DNA of 64,000 nt from Limnohabitans sp. (GCA_018882835.1 VERE01000001.1:44271-108270), one strand, 5' to 3'; shown: positions 49,368-59,082, counted from the stretch's first letter. The notes: generated by a model not told the origin, from the sequence alone. Made by a program: numbers and translations.

Positions 49368-50329
49368 GAGGGTGTTCCTCCACGGCCCCAGCGCAAGGGG
49401 CGCAACAAGCGGTCACGGCCGACCAACACCAGGATGACCAGCAGCAAGCCAATCCAGAACATCCAGTACTGTGGTGTCACCGCCGACAACTGGTCCTGAA
49501 TGATCTTGAACACCACCGCACCAGCCACGCCGCCATAAAGCCAGCCGACGCCACCAATGACCAGCATCAGCATGACATCGGCCGAACGCTCGAACGCAAA
49601 CACATCGAGCGAGGCAAAGCCGGTGGTTTGAGCGAGCAGCCCGCCTGCCACACCTGCGACACCGGCAGCCAGCGTGTAAATGACCACCAGGCGCTGTGAC
49701 ACCGGAATGCCAATGGCCATGGCACGCAAGCGGTTGTCTCGAATCGCCATCAAGGTGGCGCCAAACGGCGAATGCACCAGGCGCCGCGCCAGGGCAAAAA
49801 ACGCCAGAGAGATGACCAGCGAATACCAGGCAGCCACCTTGCCTTCCAGATCGAATTCGAAACGCCCCAACACCGGGCCCATGAGCACGCCTTGCAGGCC
49901 ATCGGCCCCGCCAGTGAGGTCGTCCAGCTTGTTGGCCAGTTCCAGCAAGATCAGGGCGGCCCCCAAGGTCACCATCAAACGCGTGAGGTCGCTGCCGCGC
50001 AAAACGGTAACGCTGCACAAAAGGCCCAGTGCCGCGGTCAGCACGGCGGCCACACACAAGCCGATCAAGGGGTCAGGCACCGCATGCTTGGCGAACAAGG
50101 CAGCCGAATATGCCCCGAAGCCAAAGAAAGCCGCATGCCCCAGGGAAACGATGCCGGTGTACCCCAAGATCAAATCCAGCGACAGCGCAAACAAGGCGGT
50201 GATGGCAATCTCGTTGATCATCATCGCGTGCGAAGGCAAAAGCGCAGGCGACGCGAGCGCAGCCACAATGAAAAGCAACTCCCAAGTGCGCCAACCTGAC
50301 TTGGCCAACAACATCTGCGAGGACTTCAT
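49364..50329 (-). CDS. livM: branched-chain-type ABC transporter permease LivM
   Basis: A 321-residue permease with about nine hydrophobic segments. The GYTGIVSLGHAAFFGFGAY signature and the cytoplasmic coupling loop with AIRDNRLRAMAIGIP are typical of LivM. The start at 50329 overlaps the livH stop (ATGA); a longer frame to 50368 is inside livH. Pairs with LivH to form the channel. Confidence 0.94.
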   Translation of the reverse strand: MKSSQMLLAKSGWRTWELLFIVAALASPALLPSHAMMINEIAITALFALSLDLILGYTGIVSLGHAAFFGFGAYSAALFAKHAVPDPLIGLCVAAVLTAALGLLCSVTVLRGSDLTRLMVTLGAALILLELANKLDDLTGGADGLQGVLMGPVLGRFEFDLEGKVAAWYSLVISLAFFALARRLVHSPFGATLMAIRDNRLRAMAIGIPVSQRLVVIYTLAAGVAGVAGGLLAQTTGFASLDVFAFERSADVMLMLVIGGVGWLYGGVAGAVVFKIIQDQLSAVTPQYWMFWIGLLLVILVLVGRDRLLRPLRWGRGGTPS

Positions 50330-51198
50330 GTTTTGCTGCCCCGGGAAAACAAACCTTGCGGACGCCACAACAAAATGGCAATCATCAAGGAGTACACAAT
50401 AAAGCCGCCCAGTTTAGGAATGTAGTATTTGCCCGCCACATCGGCGACGCCCAACAACAGCGCGGCCAACAATGGCCCTGTGATGGATGAGGTGCCGCCC
50501 ACCGCGACAACGATCAGAAAATAAATCATGTACTTGAGCGGAAACGTGGGGTCGATTGACAGCACTTCTGCCCCCAGTGCGCCGCCCAAGCCGGCCAAAC
50601 CAGAGCCGACGGCGAAGGTCAGCAGGAAAACACGGTTCACCGGAATGCCCATGCCTGCAGCGACCACCGGGTCGTCCACAGCAGCACGCAATCGGCTGCC
50701 AAAGCGGGTGCGCGACAAAATCAATTGCAGCATCACCGTCAGCAGGGCGCAGATCGCGATGATGAACAAACGGTAGTGCCCCATACCGAGGGTCCATGGG
50801 TCTTGGCCCCACTCGGTTCTGCCGCGCAGCCAGTCGGGCAACTGAATGTTTTGCTGGCTTGAGCCCATCACGTAGTCGACGCCAGCCACCGCCATGAAGG
50901 CCAGGCCAATGGAAAACAGCACCTGGTCCAGGTGCGGCTTTCGGTACATGGCTCGGTACAAGGTGGCCTCGAGCACAGCCCCGAGCAGGCCAACCAGCAC
51001 AAAGGCCAACGGCAGACACCACAGGAACGGCGCCTGCCAGCGCTGCATCAGCACCACCGTCAGATAGCCTCCCATCATGGCAAAGGCGCCGTGCGCCAGG
51101 TTGATGAAATTCATCAAGCCCAGCGTGATGGCCAGCCCGACGGCCAGCACGAACATCAGCATGCCATAGGCAATGCCATCAAACAGAATCGTCAACAT
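50326..51198 (-). CDS. livH: branched-chain-type ABC transporter permease LivH
   Basis: A 290-residue permease with about eight hydrophobic segments. It has MLFDGIAYGMLMFVLAVGLAITLGLMNFINLAHGAF, where FINLAHGA is the family signature, and AAVDDPVVAAGMGIPVNRVF as the coupling loop. It lies 21 bases after the binding-protein gene and overlaps livM by four bases. Note that each motif here is cited in shortened form: the key part is GLMNFINLAHGAF. Confidence 0.94.
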   Translation of the reverse strand: MLTILFDGIAYGMLMFVLAVGLAITLGLMNFINLAHGAFAMMGGYLTVVLMQRWQAPFLWCLPLAFVLVGLLGAVLEATLYRAMYRKPHLDQVLFSIGLAFMAVAGVDYVMGSSQQNIQLPDWLRGRTEWGQDPWTLGMGHYRLFIIAICALLTVMLQLILSRTRFGSRLRAAVDDPVVAAGMGIPVNRVFLLTFAVGSGLAGLGGALGAEVLSIDPTFPLKYMIYFLIVVAVGGTSSITGPLLAALLLGVADVAGKYYIPKLGGFIVYSLMIAILLWRPQGLFSRGSKT

Positions 51199-51219
51199 GA
51201 GGCCGCGACGTGCACTCGC

Positions 51220-52386
51220 TTACTTGTTTTTGCCCGGGTCCTTGACGTCCTTGATGGTTTCAAATTCGGTGTTGTAGAGCTGGCCGTTGACCTTTTCCAC
51301 CTTGCGAATGTAGATGTTGTGGACCACATCGCGGGTTTGAGCGTCGATGAACATCGGGCCACGCGGGCTTTCAAAAATCTGGCCCTTCATGGCATTGAGC
51401 AAGGCCTCGCCACCCCCCTGGCCTTTGGTGGCCTTGAGGGCTTCGTAGATCACGCGCATGCCGTCATAGCCGCCAACGGCCATGAAGTTGGGGCGCAGAT
51501 TGTTGTTGGCCTTCTCGAAGGCTTGGACAAACTTTTGGTTCAGGGCCGAATTGTGCGAGGTGGAGTAATGGTGCGAGGTAACCACGCCCAGGGCCACATC
51601 GCCCATGCCGTTGAGGATGTCATCGTCGGTGACGTCGCCAGTGCCAATCAGGCGAATGCCAGCCTTGTCCAGCCCGCGCTCGGCAAACTGTTTCATCAGC
51701 GCCGTGCCTGCCCCCGAGGGCACAAACACATAGAGCGCATCGGGCTTGATGTCCCGCACCTTCTGCAGGAAGGGAGCGAAATCGGGGTTGCGCATGGGAA
51801 CGCGCAAGGTCTCGACCACTTGGCCGCCGTTGAAGGTGAAACGGTCCTTGAAATACTTTTCAGCGTCGATGCCCGGGCCAAAATCGGAGACCAGGCTGAC
51901 CACGCGCTTGATGTTGTCTTTGGCCGCCCAGTCGCCCAGAGCCACCGCCGCTTGCGGCAAGGTGAAGCTGGTGCGAATGATGAAGGGCGAAGCCTGGGTG
52001 ATGCTCGATGTGGCGGCCGCCATCACCACCAGGGGAGTCTTGGACTGGGTCGCAATGGGCGCAGTGGCCAAAGCCAGGGGCGTCAGGCCAAAGCCCGCCA
52101 AAACGTTTACTTTTTCGTTCACCACCAGCTCTTGGGCCAAGCGCTTGGTGACATCGGGAGCGGCCGTGTCGTCTTTCAGGATCAGCTCGACCTTTTTGCC
52201 GGCCACGGTGCTGCCGTTTTGGGCCATGTACAAACGCGCTGCCGCCTCAATTTGCTTGCCGGTCGAGGCAAAAGGTCCGGTCATGGGCAGAATCAGACCG
52301 ATTTTGAAGGTCTCCTGCGCTTGGACAGCGCTGGTGAAAGCGGCCGCGGCCAAGGCGATGGCGCTGATGAAAACTCTTTTTTGCAT
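51220..52386 (-). CDS. livK: branched-chain-type ABC transporter substrate-binding protein
   Basis: A 388-residue periplasmic binding protein with a clean signal peptide (1-23, ending AVQA-Q). The type I periplasmic fold begins FKIGLILPMTGPFASTGK. Substrate specificity cannot be read; members of this family bind branched-chain amino acids, amides, aromatic acids or other carboxylates. It is first in the livKHMGF operon, with AGGAG before the ATG, and is divergent from the MetE-like and sugar-acid dehydratase genes. That suggests that the imported compound is fed to that catabolic set rather than being leucine. Confidence 0.88.
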   Translation of the reverse strand: MQKRVFISAIALAAAAFTSAVQAQETFKIGLILPMTGPFASTGKQIEAAARLYMAQNGSTVAGKKVELILKDDTAAPDVTKRLAQELVVNEKVNVLAGFGLTPLALATAPIATQSKTPLVVMAAATSSITQASPFIIRTSFTLPQAAVALGDWAAKDNIKRVVSLVSDFGPGIDAEKYFKDRFTFNGGQVVETLRVPMRNPDFAPFLQKVRDIKPDALYVFVPSGAGTALMKQFAERGLDKAGIRLIGTGDVTDDDILNGMGDVALGVVTSHHYSTSHNSALNQKFVQAFEKANNNLRPNFMAVGGYDGMRVIYEALKATKGQGGGEALLNAMKGQIFESPRGPMFIDAQTRDVVHNIYIRKVEKVNGQLYNTEFETIKDVKDPGKNK

Positions 52387-52453
52387 GTCGCGTCTCCTAC
52401 AGAAAGTTCAACCTCGCTAGCTTACCGGACTTCCGGCCCGGTCTGCCTGGATT

Positions 52454-52459
52454 TATGAT
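52454..52459 (+). promoter_or_regulatory. -10-like box before the MetE-like gene
   Basis: TATGAT at 52454-52459 lies 37 bases before the MetE-like ATG in the 110-base divergent gap with livK. A dyad ACCGG...CCGGT spans 52424-52442, over the expected -35 position. No clear -35 box is present, so activation by a regulator is plausible. Confidence 0.3.
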
Positions 52460-52496
52460 GAGTCCTTTGTCATGACCCTAACTTTCCGGAGACCCC

Positions 52497-53615
52497 ATGT
52501 CCCTGACCCGACTCCCCGCCCGCTATGACCACGTTGGCAGCTTTCTGCGACCCCAGTACCTGCTGGAAGCGCGCGCGCAGAAAGCCAAGGGTGAAATTTC
52601 TGCCGAGCAACTGCGTGCTGTGGAAGACAAGGCCATTACGGAAATTGTGCGATTCCAAGAAAGCGTGGGCTTGAAAAGCATCACCGATGGCGAGTTCCGT
52701 CGCACCTATTTTCACATCGACTTTCTGGAGCAACTCGGTGGCGTGAAAACCGATATCCCGGTCACCATTCGCAAGCCCGATGGCAGCGAAGAACTGGCAC
52801 CTCCGGTGATTCGCGTGATCGACAAAGTGCGCCACACCAAAGACATTCAACTGGCCGACTTCAACTACTTGAAGAGCCAGGTCTCGGCTGGCCACACGCC
52901 CAAGGTCACGATCCCTTCGCCCACCATGTTGCACTTCCGCGGCGGTCGTGCGGGCATCAGCAAAGACGCTTACCCAGAGCTCGATCCGGCGTTTTACGTT
53001 GACGTCGCCCAGGCCTATGGCGACGAACTGCGCTCGCTGGCCGCAGCGGGCTGCAACTATGTGCAAATGGACGACACCAACCTGGCTTATTTGTGCGATG
53101 AAAAAATGCGCGAAGCTGCCCGCCAGCGTGGCGATGACCCCAACGAATTGCCCCACCGCTATGCGGCCTTCATCAACAAAGTGGTGGCCCAAAAGCCGGC
53201 CGGCATGACGCTGGCCATGCACCTGTGCCGCGGCAATTTCAAGAGCACCCATGCCGCGGCGGGCAATTACGAGCCCGTGGCCGAGGCGCTGCTGTCGGAA
53301 ATGAAGATCGACGCCTACTTCCTGGAGTACGACGACGACCGCAGCGGCGATTTCCGCCCCCTGCGCTTCTTGCCCAAAGACAAGATCGTGGTGCTCGGCC
53401 TGGTGACCACCAAGTTCGGCGAAATGGAAAGCAAGGACAGTCTCAAGCGCCGCATTGAAGAAGCCGCCAAATACGCGCCTCTGGAGCAATTGGCCTTGTC
53501 ACCGCAATGCGGCTTTTCCAGCACGGTGCATGGCAACAATATTGCTGTGGAAGCGCAACGCAACAAGCTGCGTCTGGTCATCGAGACTGCGCAGGAAGTG
53601 TGGGGCAGCCTGTAA
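52497..53615 (+). CDS. MetE C-terminal-like cobalamin-independent methyltransferase
   Basis: A 372-residue protein of the methionine synthase II family, the size of the MetE catalytic half or of Bacillus YxjG/YxjH. It begins PARYDHVGSFLRPQYL. The zinc site is suggested by His and Cys in AMHLCRGN and a second Cys in SPQCGFSS; the Asp/Thr pocket VQMDDTNLAYL is also in place. The N-terminal folate-binding half of MetE is missing, so it may use another methyl donor. It heads an operon with a sugar-acid dehydratase three bases downstream, an unusual pairing that suggests demethylation of a catabolic substrate or a wider methyl-group role. GGAG precedes the ATG. Confidence 0.8.
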   Translation: MSLTRLPARYDHVGSFLRPQYLLEARAQKAKGEISAEQLRAVEDKAITEIVRFQESVGLKSITDGEFRRTYFHIDFLEQLGGVKTDIPVTIRKPDGSEELAPPVIRVIDKVRHTKDIQLADFNYLKSQVSAGHTPKVTIPSPTMLHFRGGRAGISKDAYPELDPAFYVDVAQAYGDELRSLAAAGCNYVQMDDTNLAYLCDEKMREAARQRGDDPNELPHRYAAFINKVVAQKPAGMTLAMHLCRGNFKSTHAAAGNYEPVAEALLSEMKIDAYFLEYDDDRSGDFRPLRFLPKDKIVVLGLVTTKFGEMESKDSLKRRIEEAAKYAPLEQLALSPQCGFSSTVHGNNIAVEAQRNKLRLVIETAQEVWGSL

Positions 53616-53618
53616 GCC

Positions 53619-55349
53619 ATGAAGAAAAAACCTGAGGAGCTGCGCAGCCACCGTTGGTACGGCGTGAAAGATTTGCGCTCGTTCGGACACCGCTCTCGTA
53701 CCGCGCAAATGGGTTACCACCGCAGCGACTACGCAGGTAAGCCGGTGATCGCCATCATCAACACATGGAGTGACATCAACCCCTGTCACAGCCACTTCAA
53801 GCAGCGCGTGGAAGAGGTCAAGCGCGGCATCTGGCAGGCTGGCGGCTTTCCTGTGGAAATGCCCGCCATCTCCCTGTCCGAGCCCTTCCAAAAGCCCACC
53901 ACCATGTTGTACCGCAACCTGCTGGCGATGGAAACCGAAGAGCTGCTGCGCAGTTACCCGGCCGACGGCTGCGTGCTCATGGGCGGCTGCGACAAAACCA
54001 CGCCGGCCCTGGTCATGGGTGCCCTGTCCATGAACCTGCCCACCCTCTTCATGCCCGCGGGCCCGATGCTGCGCGGCGATTACAAGGGTGGTTTCTTGGG
54101 CAGCGGTAGCGACACCTGGAAGTACTGGGCCGAGCTGCGCGCCGGCAACATCACCGAACAGGATTGGCAAGAGGTCGAAGATGGCATTGCCCGCAGCCCC
54201 GGGCATTGCATGACCATGGGCACGGCCAGCACCATGACCAGCGCTGTCGAGGTGCTGGGCCTGACCTTGTCGGGCGCAGCCTCGATTCCTGCCCCCGATT
54301 CACGCCATGCCCAAATGGCCACCCTGACTGGCAAGCGCATTGTCGAGATGGTATGGGATGACGTGAAGCCGCTCGACTTCCTGACCCCCACGTCGTTTGA
54401 CAACGCAGTGACTGCGGTGCTTGCACTGGGTGGCTCCACCAATTCCATTGTTCACTTGATTGCCATGGCCAAGCGCGCTGGCTTCAACCTGACGATCGAC
54501 CGCTTTGACGAGTTGGCACGCCGCACCCCGGTCATTGCCAACCTTCGCCCCAGCGGCAAGTTCTTGATGGAAGATTTCTTCTATGCCGGGGGCTTGCGCG
54601 GCCTGCTCACCCAATTGGGCAGCTTGCTGGACCTGACCCAGCGCACCTGTGAATCGCGCACCCTGGGCGACAGCCTGGTCGGCGCCAAGGTCTACAACGA
54701 TGATGTGATTCGCCCGCTGAACAACCCCTTGGTCAGCAAGGACGGCCTGGCCGTTCTGCGCGGCAACCTGGCACCGGACGGCGCCATCATCAAGCCCGCG
54801 GCCATGGAGCCGCACTTGCGAAAGCACACGGGCAAAGCGGTCGTGTTCAAAGACTACAACGACATGGCGGCCCGCATCGACCTGCCCGAGTTGGAGGTCG
54901 ACGCCAACAGCGTGATCGTGCTGCAAAGCGCCGGCCCGCAAGGCGCGCCGGGCATGCCCGAGTGGGGCCAATTGCCTATTCCACAAAAATTGCTCAAACA
55001 AGGCGTGCGCGACATGGTGCGCGTCAGCGATGCGCGCATGAGCGGCACCAGCTATGGCGCCTGCGTCTTGCACGTGGCGCCTGAATCGCATGTCGGTGGA
55101 CCCTTGGCGCTGGTGCAAGATGGCGATGAAATTTGCCTGGACATCGAGGCGCGCCGCATTGACCTGCTGATCTCTGACACGGAAATGGCCCGGCGCCGTG
55201 CGGCCTGGAAAGCGCCCGAGCCCAAGTTCAAGCGCGGCTATGGCACGCTGTACCTCAAGCACATCCAGCAAGCCGACAAAGGCTGTGACTTTGATTTTCT
55301 AGAACCCGAACCTGTGGCGCCGAACAGCGGCGAGCCGGAGATCCACTGA
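53619..55349 (+). CDS. IlvD/Edd family sugar-acid dehydratase (arabinonate/xylonate type)
   Basis: A 576-residue iron-sulfur dehydratase. The three cluster-ligand cysteines lie in INPCHSH (Cys56), [10 protein letters not shown] (about Cys129) and [10 protein letters not shown] (about Cys202). The [18 protein letters not shown] start separates it from true IlvD and matches L-arabinonate / D-xylonate dehydratases, which give a 2-keto-3-deoxy sugar acid. Followed after one base by an aldehyde dehydrogenase, and further by an FAH-type dehydratase, as in oxidative pentose pathways. The exact sugar acid is not settled. Confidence 0.82.
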   Translation: MKKKPEELRSHRWYGVKDLRSFGHRSRTAQMGYHRSDYAGKPVIAIINTWSDINPCHSHFKQRVEEVKRGIWQAGGFPVEMPAISLSEPFQKPTTMLYRNLLAMETEELLRSYPADGCVLMGGCDKTTPALVMGALSMNLPTLFMPAGPMLRGDYKGGFLGSGSDTWKYWAELRAGNITEQDWQEVEDGIARSPGHCMTMGTASTMTSAVEVLGLTLSGAASIPAPDSRHAQMATLTGKRIVEMVWDDVKPLDFLTPTSFDNAVTAVLALGGSTNSIVHLIAMAKRAGFNLTIDRFDELARRTPVIANLRPSGKFLMEDFFYAGGLRGLLTQLGSLLDLTQRTCESRTLGDSLVGAKVYNDDVIRPLNNPLVSKDGLAVLRGNLAPDGAIIKPAAMEPHLRKHTGKAVVFKDYNDMAARIDLPELEVDANSVIVLQSAGPQGAPGMPEWGQLPIPQKLLKQGVRDMVRVSDARMSGTSYGACVLHVAPESHVGGPLALVQDGDEICLDIEARRIDLLISDTEMARRRAAWKAPEPKFKRGYGTLYLKHIQQADKGCDFDFLEPEPVAPNSGEPEIH

Positions 55350-55350
55350 C

Positions 55351-56832
55351 ATGAGCCTGCAATCTTTCAACGCCCGCACCGGGCAAGCGGTAGGCGCCGC
55401 CCTGCCCGAATCCAGCGCCGCCGACATTGACAGCGCTGTACAAGCCGCGGCCCAAGCGTTTGTGACGTGGTCCAGCAGCACCGGGGGCGAACGCGCCGCA
55501 TTGTTGCGTGCCCTGGCCAGTGGCCTGGAAGCCCAGCGTGAAGTGCTCGTGCCCCTGGCCGATGAAGAAACCGCTTTGGGGCCGATTCGCTTGAATGGCG
55601 AATTGGATCGCACCGCATTTCAGCTGCGCCGCTTCGCAGACATTGCAGAACGAGGCCAGCCCTTTGCCTTCACCGACGATCCCGCCGTTCCAGGCGCGCC
55701 GCCGACTGGCCACCCTGCCTTGGTGCGCCAACGCGTTCCGCTGGGACCCGTGGCCATGTTCGCTGCCAGCAACTTTCCGTTTGCCTTTTCCGTGCTGGGC
55801 GGCGACAGCGCTTCGGCCCTTGCCGCAGGCTGCACCTTGGTGGTCAAAGCCCACCCAGGCCACCCGCGTTTGTCACAGCAGGTGTTTGGCATGATTCAGG
55901 CCGTGCTCCAAGCCCAGGGCCTGCCCGCAGGCGTCATCACCCTGGTGCAAGGCGCCAGCATCGATGTGGGCGTCACCCTGATTCGCCACCCTCTGATTGC
56001 TGCAGGCGCTTTCACCGGCTCCACCCGCGGCGGCGCGGCACTGCAAGCCCAAGCCAACGCCCGCCCGCGCGCCATCCCGTTCTATGGCGAACTCGGTTCG
56101 GTCAATCCCATCGTGGCTTTGCCGCATATGCTGGCAACCAAGGGCGAAGAGCTGGCCAATGGCCTGGCCGCCTCCATCGCCATGGGGTGCGGCCAGTTTT
56201 GCACCAGCCCTGGCATCATCGTTTTGCTGGACAACGATGCCAGCCGCGCTGGCAATGACTTGTTTGTGGGCCACTTGACCACGGCCCTGAAAGCCCAGCA
56301 ACCCCATGCCATGTTGACGGTCGGCATGCGCCGTGCGCTGGATGCCAGCATTGCCCAAAACTTGAAAGCGGGTGTTGCCCCCCTGTTGCACGAACCGGTG
56401 GACACCACTGCCCCGCGCCCCTTCTTGGGTCAGGTGGATGCAAAGACCTTCATGGCCGAAAAAGTGTTGCACGACGAGGTCTTCGGCCCCGCCAGCCTGG
56501 TGGTGCGTTGCGCATCGATCGCACAGATCGTAGCGGTGCTGGAAACCATTGCGGGCAGCCTGACCGTGACCTTGTGGGGCGCCGATGAGGACACGGTAGA
56601 CAACCGCGCCCTGGTGCGCGCCGCCACCCTGATCGCCGGCCGCGTGCTGTTTGCGGGAGTGCCCACCGGCGTGGCAGTCAGTGCCGGCCAGCAACACGGT
56701 GGCCCGTGGCCATCGTCCAGTCAACCCATGACCACCTCGGTGGGAGACGCTGCGCTGGACCGCTTCCTGCGCCCCGTGGCTTTGCAAGATGCGCCGTCCT
56801 GGCTGCTGCAACGCCAGGGACGCCCTTGCTGA
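55351..56832 (+). CDS. aldehyde dehydrogenase, alpha-ketoglutarate semialdehyde type
   Basis: A 493-residue NAD(P)-dependent aldehyde dehydrogenase. The catalytic Cys lies in GCGQFCTSPG and the general base Glu in YGELGSVNP. The segment FAASNFPFAFSVLGGDSASAL is typical of type III 2,5-dioxovalerate (alpha-ketoglutarate semialdehyde) dehydrogenases, which finish the Weimberg pathway to 2-oxoglutarate. Adjacent to the pentonate-type dehydratase, one base apart. It is unusually Ala-rich, but all family blocks are intact. Confidence 0.85.
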   Translation: MSLQSFNARTGQAVGAALPESSAADIDSAVQAAAQAFVTWSSSTGGERAALLRALASGLEAQREVLVPLADEETALGPIRLNGELDRTAFQLRRFADIAERGQPFAFTDDPAVPGAPPTGHPALVRQRVPLGPVAMFAASNFPFAFSVLGGDSASALAAGCTLVVKAHPGHPRLSQQVFGMIQAVLQAQGLPAGVITLVQGASIDVGVTLIRHPLIAAGAFTGSTRGGAALQAQANARPRAIPFYGELGSVNPIVALPHMLATKGEELANGLAASIAMGCGQFCTSPGIIVLLDNDASRAGNDLFVGHLTTALKAQQPHAMLTVGMRRALDASIAQNLKAGVAPLLHEPVDTTAPRPFLGQVDAKTFMAEKVLHDEVFGPASLVVRCASIAQIVAVLETIAGSLTVTLWGADEDTVDNRALVRAATLIAGRVLFAGVPTGVAVSAGQQHGGPWPSSSQPMTTSVGDAALDRFLRPVALQDAPSWLLQRQGRPC

Positions 56833-56851
56833 ACCGAACTGGCTGCGGCCC

Positions 56852-57721
56852 TCAGGCCGTGGCCAGCTTCAACAGGCGAACGGCGTTGTCTTTCAAAATG
56901 CCGGGCATCACTTCCGGCTTGAAGCCAGCCACCTCGAAATCTTTCATCCAGCGCTCGGGCGTGATCAGCGGGTAATCGCTGCCAAACAGCACGCGGTCTT
57001 TCAGCAAAGTATTGGCGTACTGAATCAATTGTTTGGGAAAGTACTTGGGGCTCCAACCCGACAGATCGATCCAGACGTTGGGCTTGTGCGTGGCCACCGA
57101 CAAGGCTTCGTCCTGCCAGGGAAAGCTGGGATGGGCCATGACAATTTGCATGTCCGGAAAATCGATGGCAACGTCGTCCAAGTGCATGGGGTTGCTGTAG
57201 GCCAGTCGCAAGCCGCCGCCACAGCGCATGCCACTGCCGATGCCACTGTGGCCGGTGTGAAAAATCGCTGGCATCTTGTGCGCGTTGATCACTTCGTAGA
57301 TCGGCCAGGCCATCTTGTCGTAGGGGTGATAGCCCTGCACGGTGGGGTGAAACTTGAAGCCTTTGATGCCCTCTTCCTTGATCAGCCGCTCGGCCTCGCG
57401 GGCCCCCATCTTGCCCTTGTGCGGGTCGATGCTGGCGAACGCAATCATCATGTCACTGTTTTTGCGTGCCGCCTCGGCGATTTCCTCGTTGGGAATGCGA
57501 CGGCGACCGAGTTGGGATTCGCTGTCCACCGTGAACATGACCAAGCCGATCTTGCGCTCACGGTAGTAGGCCACGGTTTCTTCGATGGTGGGGCGACGGT
57601 TGGAGCCAAAGTATTTGTCGGCCGCTCGGTCATACTCTTCGCCATAGTTGTCGAAGGGATTCCAGCAACTGACTTCGGCGTGGGTGTGAATGTCAATTGC
57701 CACAAGATTCTGATAGTCCAA
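56852..57721 (-). CDS. amidohydrolase family 2 protein (ACMSD-like)
   Basis: A 289-residue TIM-barrel amidohydrolase. Metal ligands are the His pair in IDIHTHAEV, His in FKFHPTVQGYH, His in IFHTGHSG and the Asp in GSDYPLI. Members include decarboxylases such as ACMSD and gamma-resorcylate decarboxylase, and sugar or aromatic lactonases and hydrolases. The start is a TTG at 57721, backed by a strong AAGGAG six bases before it. It lies between two catabolic genes of opposite strand. A sugar-acid lactonase role is possible, but so is an aromatic acid one. No single activity can be chosen. Confidence 0.72.
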   Translation of the reverse strand: MDYQNLVAIDIHTHAEVSCWNPFDNYGEEYDRAADKYFGSNRRPTIEETVAYYRERKIGLVMFTVDSESQLGRRRIPNEEIAEAARKNSDMMIAFASIDPHKGKMGAREAERLIKEEGIKGFKFHPTVQGYHPYDKMAWPIYEVINAHKMPAIFHTGHSGIGSGMRCGGGLRLAYSNPMHLDDVAIDFPDMQIVMAHPSFPWQDEALSVATHKPNVWIDLSGWSPKYFPKQLIQYANTLLKDRVLFGSDYPLITPERWMKDFEVAGFKPEVMPGILKDNAVRLLKLATA

Positions 57722-57764
57722 GAGAAGCTCCTTCTAGCCAAGTTCACCGATAATAACGCTTGGA

Positions 57765-57791
57765 GGCTGCGCACCGATCGCAGCCGTTTTT
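57765..57791 (+). terminator. terminator-like hairpin in the leader of the FAH gene
   Basis: GGCTGCG-CACCGAT-CGCAGCC is a perfect seven-base-pair stem followed by GTTTTT. It lies only 16 bases before the FAH gene ATG and 11 bases after a -10-like GATAAT (57749-57754). It could terminate read-through coming from upstream or act as an attenuator in the leader. Confidence 0.5.
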
Positions 57792-57806
57792 CATTGGGAC
57801 TTCCGC

Positions 57807-58991
57807 ATGAAATCACTGCTCACACCGCTTGCCAGCTTGCCACTGGATCACACCCAAGCCACCTTGGTCGGCCGCATTTGGGTCCCCGGCCGTGGGCCCG
57901 TTCTGGTTCGCGCCCACGCAGATCGCCTGGAAGATCTGTCGGGTTTGGCCATGACGATGAGCGATCTCCTAGACCTGCCTGAACCAGCACGGGCTGTGCG
58001 CCAGCATGCCGCGCCCCGCTTGGCCGACACGGCTGCGGTGCTGGCGAACGCCTCCCCGGATGACCGTCAGCCCAACAACCCCTGGTTGTTGGCGCCGTGT
58101 GACCTGCAGGCCTTGAAAGCAGCGGGCGTGACCTTTGTGGCCAGCATGCTCGAGCGTGTCATCGAAGAGCAAGCCCGCGGCGACGCCAGCCGCGCAGAGT
58201 CGGTGCGCCAAGCCGTCGTGGCCATCATCGGCGACAACCTGAGCTTGGTGAAACCGGGCTCGCCGCAGGCAGCACAGCTCAAACAGGTGTTGTTGGCGCA
58301 AGGCATGTGGTCGCAGTACCTCGAAGTGGGCATTGGCCCTGACGCTGAAATCTTCACCAAATCGCAACCCATGAGTGCCGTGGGCTCGGGTGCCGAAGTA
58401 GGCATCCACCCGGGCAGCGAATGGAACAACCCGGAGCCCGAAATCGTTCTGGCGGTGAACAGCCGTGGGGAAACCGTGGGCGCCACCCTGGGCAATGACG
58501 TCAACTTGCGCGACTTTGAAGGCCGCAGCGCTCTGCTTTTGGGCAAAGCCAAGGACAACAATGGCTCGTGCGCCATCGGCCCCTTCATTCGCCTTTTCGA
58601 TGAACACTTTGGCATTCAAAACGTGCGGACTTGTGAACTGGCCATGAAAGTGACAGGACCGGAAGGCTATGTGCTGGAAGGCGCGAGCTCGCTCTCCAAA
58701 ATCAGCCGAGACCCCTTGGACCTGGTGTCGCAGGCCATTGGTCCCAACCACCAATACCCCGATGGCCTCATGCTGTTTTTAGGCACCATGTTTGCGCCCA
58801 CCCAAGACCGCCCCATGCCCGGCAAGCCTGCTGGCCAGGGCTTCACCCACCGGGTGGGAGATGTCGTGACCGTGACCACCCCCACCCTTGGGACCCTGGT
58901 CAACCGGGTTCAGACCAGTGACCGGGTCGCCCCTTGGACCTATGGCGTGCGCGCGCTGCTGCAAGACCTGGCCCGGCAAAAACAAGCCTGA
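57807..58991 (+). CDS. fumarylacetoacetate hydrolase-family 2-keto-3-deoxy-pentonate dehydratase-like enzyme
   Basis: A 394-residue FAH-superfamily protein of the long type. The metal triad is in [12 protein letters not shown] (two Glu) with an Asp in the [12 protein letters not shown] block, and [15 protein letters not shown] and [17 protein letters not shown] are typical of XylX/AraD-type 2-keto-3-deoxy-D-xylonate or L-arabinonate dehydratases, which form alpha-ketoglutarate semialdehyde. It is the missing middle step between the dehydratase at 53.6 kb and the aldehyde dehydrogenase at 55.4 kb. A terminator-like hairpin lies in its leader. Confidence 0.8.
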   Translation: MKSLLTPLASLPLDHTQATLVGRIWVPGRGPVLVRAHADRLEDLSGLAMTMSDLLDLPEPARAVRQHAAPRLADTAAVLANASPDDRQPNNPWLLAPCDLQALKAAGVTFVASMLERVIEEQARGDASRAESVRQAVVAIIGDNLSLVKPGSPQAAQLKQVLLAQGMWSQYLEVGIGPDAEIFTKSQPMSAVGSGAEVGIHPGSEWNNPEPEIVLAVNSRGETVGATLGNDVNLRDFEGRSALLLGKAKDNNGSCAIGPFIRLFDEHFGIQNVRTCELAMKVTGPEGYVLEGASSLSKISRDPLDLVSQAIGPNHQYPDGLMLFLGTMFAPTQDRPMPGKPAGQGFTHRVGDVVTVTTPTLGTLVNRVQTSDRVAPWTYGVRALLQDLARQKQA

Positions 58992-59019
58992 CTCCCCCTT
59001 CTTTTTTTCAAACCCCTCT

Positions 59020-59047
59020 CTTGAAAAGGGGCTTGGCGACCTCAGCT
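59020..59047 (+). promoter_or_regulatory. sigma-32-like heat-shock promoter of grpE
   Basis: -35 CTTGAAA (59020-59026), 13-base spacer, -10 CCTCAGCT (59040-59047), compared with CCCCATNT. The -35 is perfect and the -10 matches five of seven informative bases. The start would fall near 59055, giving a leader of about 28 bases before grpE. Confidence 0.5.
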
Positions 59048-59082
59048 TCGCTGAAACCTTTCATTTTTTGACGATTTTCAAC

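Noticed and set aside
50932..52458. 508-codon plus-strand open frame over livH and livK
   Set aside because: Antisense shadow of two intact transporter genes; no domain.
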